From NCBI RefSeq assembly GCF_030272615.1, contig NC_081412.1, positions 548,794,488 through 548,858,487 of the forward strand: DNA of 64,000 bases, in the 5' to 3' direction. Both the position numbers and the translations under genes were made by a program. Of the stretch, positions 25,261-36,654 are shown in pieces. Under the pieces are notes generated by a model that was not told where the DNA came from, did no database searches, and saw nothing but the letters and a program-made list of their open reading frames with translations. The stretch comes from Cryptomeria japonica. Taxonomy: Eukaryota; Streptophyta; Pinopsida; Cupressales; Cupressaceae. The stretch's first letter is position 1. Each line of letters opens with the position of its first letter.

Positions 25261-27133
25261 AAAGCTCAAAAATACAAAAAAAAAAGGAAAAAAAAAAAGA
25301 CAAGAAAAAAAAAGTAAAGCAAAAATAATTCATCCACTAGTGAAAACCTGGCAAACAGGCGCCTTGGGCAAGTACCGTGATGAAAACCTGGCAAACAGGC
25401 ATCATGCATAATCTATGAACTTCTTGCACACCACACTTGGGGGCAGGTTTTATCCTATCATATCCTTTTGTCTTTCATTGTTCCATTATCCTATTGAACC
25501 CATGTCATACTCCTTCATATCCTATTTCCCTTCATTATCCTATCATACCATGTCATTTCCCTTCATGTCCTATCATCCCTCATGTCCATTTCCTTTTTCC
25601 ACCTTTGATCTTGACAAGGCTAAGGATTGTCATGAGCATCACGCATCTTGTTTGCAGCTTTTAGTCCATCATAGCTTTTGGTCTTTATCCATTTGCTTAT
25701 TATAACCTTTCATCCATATTCCCTAGCTTATTGCAACTTTCTGCCACTATCCCGTATCCTACCCCGACCTTTAGTCCATGTCCCTTATCCATTCTTGGTC
25801 TTGCTTATCCTATTCATATCTTATCACTATCCATACCCTCTTTTTCATTCCTTGATCTTGATCTAACATACAGACACAAAATTTAAACATGGTTTCAAAC
25901 ATCTCTTGACATGTCCATCATGCCATGTTCCTGCTTTACATTATCATATCTAGTCTCTTGTCCCATCACGCAATAGCCCTTGGAAATTGCATCCGTATTG
26001 TCTCCATGATAAAAGGCTTTTGTCTTCCCTCTAGCTACCATCATTTTAGCAAGCCTATTTATTCACTTGTCATATTCCTCGTCTTGCTAGACACTGGAAA
26101 TGAAATCATAAAAAATTGAAAAATGTCCTGAAATAAAAAACAAAAAAATTTGAAAAATGTCCTGAAATAAAAAACAAAAAAAATTGAAAAATGTCCTGAA
26201 AAAATCCCTAAAAAGTCAAATAAAGTCCTGAAAAAAATGAACAATTTTTTTTTTCAAAACATTAAAATCCAAAAACAAGCATTTTGCAATAAATATCCTC
26301 TTGATGCATAAGACAAATCACTGAGCATACCTTCAATGACATGCAATCCAACACTGCACTTTAATGAAATCACGCTTAAACAGATGAGCTTTTCAATCAA
26401 ACTAGACATTCAAACTGATCGCACTTGTCATATCAATCAACCTAAAAATCATTTGTCCTTGTCTCTACTATCATGGGTCTTATACAGGGTGTGGTATACT
26501 CGAAACTAGACGGTGTCCTGTCTTAGACGAGGTATCGCATTCCTTGAAACCAGATAGCATGATCGTCCTATCAGCACTTTCAACTTTTGACAATGAAGAT
26601 CAAGATGTTTGTTTGACTTGTTGGAATTTGTGCATCTTATCTTTTTACTGATTTATCTTTGGCTTCGATCATGTTCCTATGTTGCTCGATGATGTCACTG
26701 AGTGATTTAGAGTGACCGGGATGGTTCATGGTCCATTTCTTTGTGATTACTGTTTGTCTGCGATGTGTCTGTCTTTTGCAAAAAAGGGTTGCATTTCAGC
26801 TCTGGCCTTCAATGCCACGATGCTTTGCATCTGCTTTGCTACAATAAATAAAGGTTCTCACCTACTTATGTGCATTTGTGAAAGCAAGTTTTTCTTCATC
26901 TCTACCTATCCTTTGTCTAATTTTTGCTTACTAACATTTCTTCCATCAGTCTTGGCAGTCCGTTTGATCCTATCATTTTCTATCATTTTTATCGATCACT
27001 TGGCCTCTTTTCTGGATTTTTCCGGCCAATTCCTCAAGGGGGCATGCATATGTCATTCTCATTGTCTAGGGAATTTTCATTATTGTTCTTTGAAACAATG
27101 CTTAAAATCGCATTGTCTCAAACAGGGGCAAAA
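25261..27133 (+). other. Element C 3' non-coding region
   Basis: Contains two copies of a 20-mer beginning TGAAAACCTGG, at 25341-25360 and 25381-25400, and four or five copies of a roughly 33-bp A-rich unit with AAAATGTCCTGAAATAAAAAA at 26105-26240. The remainder is pyrimidine-rich with many CCTATC/CATATCC tracts, producing meaningless frames. A purine tract (CAGGGGCAAAA, about 27123-27133) abuts the 3' LTR and fits a polypurine tract. Confidence 0.65.
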
Positions 27134-28410
27134 TGTAGACGTCTAAAAATGGTCAACGCCGCATTGCCTTATTTTAGGGTTTTTGCATCGCATTAACATT
27201 TCTTCTATGTTGAGCACTTGGTCTTTATCATTTGCGAGCATCGAGTCCTTCTTCTACATTCCTCATTCTTCTCGCTCTCCAATTTGGTCTTGTTGATACT
27301 AATTTTCAGTCATGATTTTGGTCGATCGTTGTTCTTTTTGTCAATTTTGTCATTTTGCGATCAATTTGTCATCGATCGTCGTCCTTCTCAATCATATCAA
27401 TTTGGATCAATTAGTCATTGTTCCTCGTCAATTGGCGCATTTATCAATCAAATCATTTATCACATTGGTCCTTTGTCAATCCAAAATCATGATCGAATCG
27501 ATATCAATTATCCTTTGTCAAGACCTAATTGTCGTCCTTGCATTGCTAATTCATCTTCTAGGGTTTCATGATTTAATCATTTAACCTTGTTTGTCATTTC
27601 TCTCTCTAGGATTAATAAATTATTTATTTATCCTAAGTCTTCTCATCGCAATTAAATGTTCATTTAATTGGCTAATTATTCCTCTTTTTGTGAATTAATT
27701 AATAAATGACAAATTATTAATTAATTTACCTATTTCCTAATTTTCATCAATTTTCTAATTTTCTATTTTTCTAATTCATCTAATTTCAATTTCCTCCTAT
27801 TTCTCTCCTAAATCCATGGAAATGACATGTCAATTTGTCATAATTTGTCATAATTGACAATCAATCAATTCTTGACATAGAAATTTGTCAATAAATTGTC
27901 ATAAATTATCAATCAACAAATTTTGCATAGAAAGTGCATAATTTGTCATAATTTGTCATAATTGTCATAATTGACATAATTGATTTGCAATTTCCATTTG
28001 AATTGAATCATGCTAATCTTGTCATCTCTCCAATTTTTCTATAAATTGGATGAATTTATTCAATCTTGGCTAATAATGAGAATGAGAATAATGACATTAT
28101 CAAATTTCTAATCAATCACATTTCGAGTACTCTTGATCAACCATCTTGTCTACTTGCTTTCAATCATGTGTGTGCACTTGTAGGTGAGATCCACAACAAA
28201 AACTATTTGGAGAGGAAAGAAGAACAATGGAGCCGCATGAAGGAAGCATTCAGATCTGCATATGGTTTGCATAGTATTTACTTTTGAATGTTTTATCTTT
28301 ATGTCTTTATTGAGTGTGTTTAGGATAGATCATTACATTTAAGCTTTTGTGATTGATCTAATGATTAGTTTTTATATTGTTTGTGATGATTTCCAGATTC
28401 TTATGCTACA
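27134..28410 (+). repeat. Element C 3' LTR with embedded small frame
   Basis: Full-length partner of the 5' LTR. Near its 3' end (28066-28287) lies an open frame containing NNDIIKFLINHISSTLDQ and KNYLERKEEQWSRMKEAFRSAYG. The same frame in the 5' LTR has one TAG near its start but is otherwise conserved. Its protein-like composition is unusual for an LTR, so a captured or ancestral coding exon is possible. Confidence 0.9.
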
Positions 28411-28415
28411 CTATT

Positions 28416-30519
28416 GATAGCAATGTGCTAGATAATCTTAATGGGTTAGTTTCTTGGAGACAAATCAGAACACATGCGAATAGATTATATAAACAATTTT
28501 TCTATAATAAAAAGTTAGGATTTCAATGTCAATTAATGCTACAATTAATAAAAATGTTAAAAATGCGTAAAGTCATGAAAAAAATAGGTATTTATGCAAA
28601 ACCAAAAAGAAAAAATGAATCATATAAGCAAGTTGTATCTACTCTTGCCAGTACCATCGATTCTATCGGAAAAACAAGTCGATCTAAAGATAAGAATGCA
28701 ACACGTAGAGTTATAATGACTGCTATAGTTGACAAAATGATTGTTAGTAAAAGAGTGTTAAGTGATATAAGTGGCTATTTGAACTTACATCGTAGAACCT
28801 TGTCAAGAGCGGCCAAAAGAAGAGACAATTGAAATTGATCCACTAAACCATTGTTGGAGTTTTAGTGGTAGACTTCAAAGGTCGGACATGAAATTAAATG
28901 ATGAAACTAAACAATTAATTACAAAATTTTGCATGATAACACTAGAGTTTCATCAAATGCTAGAGACGTTTTAAAGTTAAGGGTGGGATAAAAAATTCAT
29001 GATCCTCATCCAAAACATCTTCTTGACATGACTCAAACGGAATTCTTTAAAAAATTTAGTGATAAATATGTGTTAATGAATTTATGAATTAGTCAAAGAT
29101 CATTTGAAAAATGCAAACCCTGGTATGTTAAAATCAATAAACAAAGAATATCTTGTTGTTGTAAAACTCATGTTCAGTTTCATTACTATTATGATGTTTT
29201 TCGATATATACGTTATATGTTGCATAGTAATGATCTTGTGCAGGATTGCGGTGTTTATGTTCCACCTGAAACTATAAAATATTTTATTGGAAGTTTATTT
29301 TGTAAACTACCTAATGAATAATTATTTCTTTCCAGTTCATGCATTTATGGCCTTTGCAATTTATGTGGGAACTATTCTTCGATAGGTGAATGTTTGCATG
29401 AACATGTTTCATCTGAGTTTGGACAAAAAATGGTTGATGTTAGGAGTTTTAAAAATATAGAATACCCTCTAAAGGATGGAAAGATGGGGAAACATTTAGA
29501 ATTGATTACATAACATAATAGTGTGAATGCATTTACTAGTGAGTTTAAAACTCATATTGTTCCAAAATATGTGAAACACTCCCAACATGCCTGATGGCTT
29601 GATGGACAGTTTTGCATATGCAAGAACACATTTCCACTTGGAACAATAGTATCCATTGTGGATTTTGTAGAAAATTATACTCTAAAACCACAAGAGGAAA
29701 CTCAATCACAATACTACAACTCAGTGCAAGTGGCCATATTTGTGAACATTATATATAGACATGACCATGACAGTACAAAAGATAATAGAAATTTTTTGAG
29801 GGAGTATCATTTCTATGTTAGTGATAATCGATTACAGTCTTCAGAGTTTGTTCAACATTGCTTCGAGGTATTTTATGATAATCTTAAGGAAAGAGAAATT
29901 GGCATGAAACAACATATGATATGGTCAGATAACTGCACTCAACAATTCAAAAATGCAAGAATGTTTTATTGGCTATGCAAAGTTCACAAGATAACCAATG
30001 TCCAACATTTATGGAGTTTTTCTGAAGTAGGACATGGTAAGGGGGAACACGATGGAGTAGGTGCATGTATAAAAAGAGCTCTTGCTAGAGAACAATTGAA
30101 ATTCGAGGATGCAGTGAAATTCAGAGATGCTCGTGCAGTTGTAGATTGGTGCAATTCAAAGTTGTCAAAAGGATCAACTGAAAACTCTGCAATTCGACGT
30201 TTCTTCTAGTTGATAGAGGAAGATAGTATTCCTATTCGGCATGATTGTAATGCCATCATTGGATCAGCTAAATGGCATTCGTTTAAGAGTTCTAATTCAA
30301 ACACATGGACTATATTCACAGGGCAACTTGCTTGCTTTTGTCAGTTTTGTGTTTCTAGAGATTGGGAATTTTGTGAGAATAAAGAATGTGTTGAAGAATG
30401 TCAACAAAGATCATTGACACCCATAGATGCAAATGATCCGCATGAAAGAACTGATGAAGATATGGATCAAATGTTTGCATCAAATGACTATGATTGCATT
30501 TCAGATCTTATACAACAAG
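28416..30519 (+). pseudogene. Transposase B: main exon block after C
   Basis: Carries the DNA-binding-like basic N-terminal part, the Cys/His clusters and the catalytic-looking motifs. Frame changes near 28828 and 28955 and in-frame stops near 29003, 29080, 29320, 29510, 29594 and 30207 mark decay. The frame 29658-30209 alone stays open for 183 codons, and 30210-30519 continues it after a single TAG with CNAIIGSAKWHSFK and a Cys-rich FCQFCVSRDWEFCENKEC. The block ends with CAACAAG|GTAAAA, a good plant splice donor. Confidence 0.7.
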
Positions 30520-30641
30520 GTAAAATTGTTTTTAAAATTTGTTTTGATTTATTAAATAGTACATATTTATGAAATCTTACAGTGTATATTTTTATTTTTA
30601 TTTCTCATTAAATATTAAAATAAAATTGTTTTGTGCACAAG

Positions 30642-31026
30642 ACATGTCTATGTTGTTGTTGCACCAGAGGACAATGAAGAGGGGACAAAGTATTGGTTGG
30701 CTCGATGTGTAGAGCCAAAACATAAGCTAACCACTCCTCGAGTACATAATGATGGTTATGACTATCCAACAGGATCTGTGGTTGTTGTTGGCACTTGGCT
30801 ATGCAAATATCTAACAAGAAAGAATGGATTGCCCGCATTTGAAGATTATGAATTAGAGAAGAAGATTATACATTGCTCACATTTGGTAGTGGCAACTAAT
30901 ATAAAATTGAATAGATATCATGGCAGGCCTGCTAATAAACAATTATGGACTCTCTCTATGGAAGAGCACGAGACAATTATAGATGCTTTGCAAAAGAGAG
31001 AGGATGCAGATGGTATACCGAAATGA
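30642..31026 (+). pseudogene. Transposase B: C-terminal exon
   Basis: Begins after an AT-rich intron and a TTTTGTGCACAAG acceptor. It encodes HVYVVVAPEDNEEGTKYWLARCVEPK, a Gly/Asp segment and SVVVVGTWLCKYLTRK, then an acidic helix ending EDADGIPK. The pattern of small barrel-forming strands (Y-W-L-A-R and G-S-V-V-V-G-T-W-L) resembles a chromatin-reading or SH3-like barrel, which is inference only. Splicing phase does not close perfectly with the upstream exon, so a one-base indel or another junction is likely. Just past the TGA, ATCAAG|GTAAGTT forms another donor. Confidence 0.6.
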
Positions 31027-31149
31027 ATATCAAGTAAGTTATAATTTAAACCCTTAATCCACCTCCCTTTTAAAAGTCATGATGCATATTATATATAGCA
31101 TTTTACATCATGCATCATAATTATAAAATCTAATCTAGTAAAATTTTGT

Positions 31150-31400
31150 TTTAGGTCTACCACAAGTAGAAGGCATAAATGAAAACAAAGTTATTTGTGC
31201 ATACTTTATGTTTCATTTTGAATAATTACAAGTTAAATTTTTGTACCCTTAAGGCAAATCCCTTTGTATTTTAAATTCAATGCATCCTGATTATAAAAAT
31301 TAATCATATGTATTTATTTTTTCCAGGTCTCTCAGAGTAGACTTGGCCTCAATGACTACTATTGTTTGTGCATACTTTATGTTGTATTTTGAGAGATATA
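31150..31400 (+). other. Duplicated 3' exon-like segments of transposase B
   Basis: Two acceptor-preceded segments follow the donor at about 31034: TTTTAG|GTCTACCACAAG (near 31154) and TTCCAG|GTCTCTCAGAG (near 31327). Each is followed by the same TTTGTGCATACTTTATG and TATTTTGA tail, so they look like tandem copies of a terminal exon plus 3' flank. Only the first stays open (LPQVEGINEN). Whether either is or was used is unknown. Confidence 0.45.
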
Positions 31401-31679
31401 AATACTTATTATTATAATTTAAATATATTGTTTATTTTATTTAAGATATGTCTTCTTGATTACATTTTGTGTAATATACATAAATGAGAGACTAGTGGTC
31501 AAATTTACGAAAGAGATAATTATGTTTTAATCAAGTTCTATTCATTATATTTGTTTTGATACTTTTTAATTTAGAATATGTTATAATTATAAGATATGTT
31601 TCGATACTTAGTTCATGATGTATGTACCTTTAGTTTATCTAATCACAACAACTATTTAAATGAAATTCCAAAAATAAAA

Positions 31680-32211
31680 TTACAAGTCCACATAATCCCT
31701 ATAAAGTTATTTAAGCACAACTTCCATAAATAAAATTTCAAGTCCACATAATATATAAAGTATGCACAAAATATATATGATCTAATGTGCACAAAATATA
31801 ATTTCACATAATTTCAAGTCCACATAATATCTAATGGGCACAATGCACATAAAGTATGCACATAATATATATGATCTAATCCTATTATGCAACTATCCAT
31901 ATATATAAAGTATGTGTGGACATGTAAACAAATATGTAAAGTCCATTAAATAGTACATATCAAAGCCAAATAAACAGTAAAATTTCAAGTCCTCATAATC
32001 CATATAATATCTAATCCATATATATATCTGGATGGTAACATGATGAACTCCACATAATATCTAATGTGCACAAAATATATAAAGTATGCACAAAATATAT
32101 ATGATCTAATCCTATTATGCAACTATCCATATATATAAATTATGTGCACGTGTAAACAAATGTGTAAAGTCCATAAAAAAGGACATATCAAAGCCAAATA
32201 AATAGTAAAAT
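31680..32211 (+). repeat. AT-rich tandem duplication between the two B genes
   Basis: A segment of roughly 140 bp (from GTATGCAC through TGATCTAATCC, AACTATCCATATA and CAAAGCCAAATAAA to AGTAAAAT) occurs at about 31850-31985 and again at about 32083-32213. Shorter copies of AATTTCAAGTCCACATAAT are scattered around. It lies in the gap where the two convergent genes end and may hold their terminators. Confidence 0.65.
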
Positions 32212-32563
32212 CTAAGTGCTATCATCAATAACATCCCATGGTCTCTTGTCCCCAGGATGTGGTCCAGATCCACCTATCTCATGTTGTACAAGAAAAAAAT
32301 AATATTAAAATATTACTTGAAATTAACTACTAAAATAATCATATATCAAATATAGTAGAATTCATAAATTAAGTTACAAACTTACCATATTCTTATCAGA
32401 TCCTCTAGCAGTATCTCTCTTGTTCCCAGGATGTGGTCTAGATCCACCCGTCTCATGCTGTATAATAAAAAAATAATATTAAAATATTACTTGAAATTAA
32501 CTATTAAAAGAATCATTTATCAAATATAGTAGAATTCATAAATTAAGTTACAAAATTACCATA
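32212..32563 (-). repeat. Tandem exon-plus-intron duplication in B second gene
   Basis: Exons 6 and 7 share a GGATCT..CCACATCCTGGG core (HETGGSRPHPG versus HEIGGSGPHPG). The introns upstream of them share AAAATATTACTTGAAATTAA and ATATAGTAGAATTCATAAAT. The unit is about 175 bp. The acceptor before exon 7 reads ACAA where the sister copy has ACAG, so this copy's splice site seems lost. Confidence 0.75.
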
Positions 32564-34192
32564 TGCTCATCAAATCCTCTAGCAGTATCTTGTGCAGTAT
32601 CAACACCAAATGTAGTGCTAGCTAACTCCTGTACAAGGTCAAATTCAAAGTGTCCAATTAAATCTTAAATTAAGACTCAAAATAAGATCAAATTAATTAT
32701 TACATATTAATACCTCAAAGGATGTCGATGTGCGTTCAAATTGGCTCTGATCAAAATTATGAGGATAACCTATCCTAATGGTAGTGTTCACCTGCATACA
32801 TGCATTTAATGAAGTCATATTTAGTGAACATATATATGTGTACTAAATAATTTCAAGTTAAGTTACAATGTTGTAAGAGTTCATATTTAATTTAAGAATT
32901 ATAAGATACATACCATAGATGGTGTCACAGTAGTCAGACCCTCTTCTCGATGTGATGTAGAGGGTCTCTCATGACCTAAATCCTGGAGAAAGAAGCATTC
33001 AATGTATCAACATGAAAATTTATATAGTATATGATGATAACATATTAACTTAAAAAGATAGTACAATGTCTAGATAGAAATTTATACTATACCCCATAAG
33101 GTGTGCCGAGTTGTGTTCCAGTAGATACATTATTGACTCTAATATTAGGTGTAGTCCTTATCTACATAAACAAAATTTATTTAATGAAGTATTAGATTGT
33201 ATAAAAAAAAGAGATGCACTTAGTTTATACCTATATAATGAAGTATTAAAAGATTGACATGTACATGTATATATATCTATACCTGGTCAAGATGAACATC
33301 CGAGCAAAGAAAATCCATATAAGATGTCATCATACTATCATCTATTGCATCATGCTTAGCTAGAACTGAAGCAGATCCTGCAGCAGCAGTAGGACCTACA
33401 CATGTCTTATGACAACTCAAACACATATGTGGCATCCATTAAGGAGCGGATGCCATGTGAGCAGCTTGCTCACTCAGGTTACCTATGAGGGAAGTCAAAG
33501 CATCTAGTGTCGAAATGAATGATGTATTTTGGACATCTACAAGAATCAATGGAACAACAAGTGGAACTATAGGTGGATCTGGTAGGGGAACTATGGGTGG
33601 ATCTGGTAGGGGATTATTACTTTGTGCCCCTAATCTATGTTGTGGCATTCCACGACCAACACCTTGGAATGACTTAATGTCAAAATAATTTGGTTTTTGG
33701 TTCATTACAAACTCACAGTATAATTTCTTCAAAAAATAAAAAGGGACCTCATAATTACGATGTGGTGGATAATCAAAAACCATCCACCATCTATCCCAAA
33801 AGTATCTATCCATTTCTGGATGCACACACCACCTAATTGAAATTCTTTTCTGGTTAGGTTGCATTGGTTATCTTGTTTTTGGGTTAGTAAAATATGGACA
33901 TAAATGAGCTTTGGTTATTTTCAAATCAGTGATTTGCCTATAAGTTAAACCACCGGCGTAAAAATCATGCAACTCTTGTTGTCGTCTATGAAATTGATCT
34001 AATTGAGAATCAACAAATCTAACTAACTCGACAACAGTTTTCATTAATTCGTTCTCTTAAATGAATTTCATCCAATCTAGGGGGTGAACGTGGTGGTGGT
34101 GGTGGTAGTGGTGGTGGAGGTGGAGGAGGAGGAGGAGGGGGTTATGGCAGGGGATTTTCACCTAATAGTTCATGTATGTCAAAGACATCCAT
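32212..34192 (-). pseudogene. Element B second gene, seven predicted exons, function unknown
   Basis: Exon 1 (34192-33283) starts MDVFDIHELLGENPLP, then a poly-Pro run, LDEIHL, and after a one-base slip near 34055 ELMKTVVELVRFVDSQLDQFHRR. A Trp/Tyr-rich block follows (WCVHPEMDRYFWDRWWMVFDYPPHR), then a duplicated PDPPIVPL, ending DVHLDQ at a GT donor. Exons 2-7 lie at 33161-33093, 32982-32914, 32791-32714, 32628-32560, 32457-32386 and 32283-32212 (69, 69, 78, 69, 72 and 72 bp). All have GT donors, all but the last have AG acceptors, every one is in phase 0, and the frame is open to a final TAG. Exon 1 carries three in-frame TAA codons best read as former CAA. I do not recognise the protein. 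A DNA-binding or accessory transposition protein is a guess from position. Confidence 0.7.
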
Positions 34193-35690
34193 GATAACAA
34201 AGAGCTCCTGCATATATAAATATATACATGAATTATATACAACTCTATGTCAAAGAAGAATCTATTTTACTAAATTAAAAAAAATATTTATAAATAGTAA
34301 CATTTCTATGTTTTTGAATGAGATACACACGAAATATATAATATAATATTGAACTTAAAAAATATACTTGTACATACTATTGAATCTTTAAATATAAAAT
34401 TTGGACAAAAAACTTAATAAAAAATTTCAATGAAACATCATAAATCTATTATATATTCAATTTAATAAATTCATTTCTTGTAAAATGCATCAACTATTCA
34501 AATCAATATAAAATATTTCATACATAAGATGAATAAAGAAGTGGGAAATAAGATGATCCTCCTTCTAGTGTAAGAATATATAAGGATTGATGATAAGTGC
34601 TTAAAATAAGATATTGAAATGTAAGATCATTACACTCTATAAACCAAGATATGATCATAAGATCATCATGTGAGGCACAATCATATGATACTAAGGTGCA
34701 AAAATGCGTGATCAAATAGTGATAATCTATTATATTCTCTATAATAATAGGCCAATGTATGAACATAAGATAATACTTTAAGAAGATAGATTAACCAATA
34801 TACAAACATTAGATAATGCTTTAATAAGATTAAAAAACACTATATGAACATACATGTGAAGCAAATAGTCTTGAAGATCATAAGACAAAACAAAGATTAA
34901 AGTATAAGACATCAATCATTATGGGAAATTAGTAGTTACTAATAAAGATTAGATTTAATGTAAAAATAGGAGATAAAACACATGAAGTAAAAGTATGATT
35001 AAAAAAGGAAATCAAGTGAGAAAATATTAAACATGCCCTACAAGTGGGGTAATAGAATATGAAGTAAACATAAAAAATTAAATCATGTGATATCTAGTGG
35101 TTTCTCTTTTATGTTATGTGTCACCTCAATGTGTACATTCACTTTGTTGTTGCATCATTATTTTCTTGCATTTACCTAACTATTGTATTGCATATTTGCA
35201 CCTAGAGGATAGGATAAGATTACTTGGGTAGATATCTACCTAGGTAGGCATCACATGTTCAAATCATACTCCCTACTTTGGTAGAGATGTTGATATATGT
35301 TACTCATCTTCTCAATTTTTTTGTAAGAGTTCTCTGTAAATAGGATTCTATATATTAGAATTTTCCTAAAACATGTCTCAAAATGATTAAAACACTTGAA
35401 TCAAGGTCAAAAACTAGGAATGTGAGATACATGATATGGATGATGACAAGGATGGTTGAGAATAAAGAGAATTTGAATGGATTATGGTATACTCCTAAGT
35501 GTAGGGTACTTTTAAAAAAAATTATACATGATGCCAAGGTACTTGTCCAAGGTGTCATAAGAATGGTTTTCACCCATGAATACAAAAATTATGTTTACTT
35601 TTCTCTCTTTTTTAATTTTTATGAAAAACCAAATCCTTTAGGTGTGGATATGTTAAATGATACACAGGATATTTATAAGTTTTTAAAAAT
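34193..35690. other. AT-rich non-coding stretch inside B
   Basis: Upstream side of the second gene. A TATATGCAG acceptor-like site sits just before its start codon (about 34208), which would fit a 5' UTR intron. The rest is AT-rich, and the frames here (82 codons at 34518 minus, 103 at 35383 plus) have no recognisable motif. Confidence 0.5.
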
Positions 35691-35696
35691 CTAATA

Positions 35697-36535
35697 ATAG
35701 GACCAACTATGGACCTATTATGCAATGTCATGGCATAATAGGACCTATTATGCCATCATGGCATAATAGGACCTATTATGCCATCATGGCATAATAGGTC
35801 CATAATTGGTCCTATCATACTAAGTAAACATGTTGAATTAACATAGTTTCAGTGTTGGAGATGAATTAGATCATTAAGTTGGCAATTTTCGAGAAAATCA
35901 TGTCATGTTGTGGCTTAGTAGGTCCTATTATGTCATAATAGGTGGACTATTATACAATGTCATGGCATAATAGGACCTATTATGCCATGACATTACATAA
36001 TAGGACCAACTATGGATCCATTATGCAATGTCATGGCATAATAGGACATATTATGCCATCATGGCACAATAGGTCCATAATTGGTCCTATCATACTAAGT
36101 AAACATGTTGAATTAGCATAGTTTTAGTGTTGAAGATGAATTAGATGATGAAGTTGGCAATTTTTAAGACAATCGTGTCATGTTGTGGCTTAATAGGTCC
36201 TATTATGGACCTGTTATGCCATGATGGCATAATAGGTGGACTATTATGCAATGTCATGGCATAATAGGACCTATTATGCCATGATGGCATAATAGGACCT
36301 ATTATGCCATGATGGCATAATAGGTCCTATTATGCCATGACATGATATAATAGGACCAACTATGAACCCATTATGCAATGTCATGGCATAATAGGACGTA
36401 TTATGCCATCATGACATAATGTGTCCTATTATGCCATGACATGACATAATGTGTCCATAATTGGTCCTTTTATACCATCACATGAAATAATAGGACCATA
36501 ATAGGACCTTTATGCCATGACATGGCATAAACCTA
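35697..36535 (+). repeat. Palindromic array of B (GGACCTATTATGCCAT units)
   Basis: About 0.8 kb made of repeated, mutually inverted blocks: GGACCTATTATGCCAT, its complement ATGGCATAATAGGTCC, and linkers such as GACATGG. Adjacent inverted copies could form long hairpins. Two larger direct repeats are embedded, each containing CATACTAAGTAAACATGTTG near 35816 and 36091. The structure fits a foldback or satellite array with possible transposase-binding or replication-slippage origin. Confidence 0.88.
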
Positions 36536-36654
36536 AGCCTAAACTTTGATATCTAAAATTTGAAGAGTAATGTTAATTACTTTTAAGGTTATACTAATTT
36601 AGTGGTAACTTATGTATTGCCTAATGAGAATCAAGAACAATTTAGGTACATATG

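Larger units (their letters stand above)
18901..28410 (+). mobile_element. Element C: LTR retroelement without pol, inserted in transposase B
   Basis: Two long near-identical direct repeats (LTRs 18901-20158 and 27134-28410), both TGTAGAC...GCT(G/A)CA, are flanked by a perfect 5-bp duplication CTATT (18896-18900 and 28411-28415). The internal 7 kb has a primer-site-like sequence, a purine-rich tract before the 3' LTR (AGGGGCAAAA) and one long Gln/Pro-rich frame. I see no protease, reverse transcriptase, RNase H or integrase signature on either strand. It is therefore a large non-autonomous element that must use another element's enzymes. The few LTR differences, mostly transitions, suggest a younger insertion than B. 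Confidence 0.93.
18492..31026 (+). pseudogene. Element B transposase gene, decayed and split by element C
   Basis: The start is probably the ATG at 18492 (MGSKKCQKKK), after which a one-base slip in an A-run changes frame to a basic helical segment (IQAQREKEAKRQRDRRSQ). A TGA at 18635-18637 and a slip near 18836 follow. The frame reaches NEFNLFTI at the insertion point of C (18900) and resumes as DSNVLDNL at 28416, with one CTATT copy removed. Downstream come a basic region (to 28828), a Cys/His-rich stretch (CKPWYV..ISCCCKTHVQFH near 29110-29180; CIYGLCNLCG near 29340-29375), then the likely catalytic core: DFVENYTL (29661), HMIWSDNCTQQFK (about 29920) and SEVGHGKGEHDGVG (about 30025). These motifs fit an RNase H-fold DDE/D transposase, but the third acidic residue is not certain. 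I associate the motif set with uncharacterised animal transposase-like proteins. Many stops make it non-functional. Confidence 0.75.

Noticed and set aside
33485-33688. Plus-strand frame with Gly/Thr/Ser repeats
   Set aside because: It is the antisense of the PDPPIVPL repeat in exon 1 of B's second gene.
35383-35694. 103-codon plus-strand frame inside B
   Set aside because: No motif, no splice partner and AT-rich composition. It may be coding but nothing supports it.
35697-36535. Possible CRISPR-like array
   Set aside because: The repeats are mutually inverted and have no unique spacers of constant length, and the sequence is eukaryotic.
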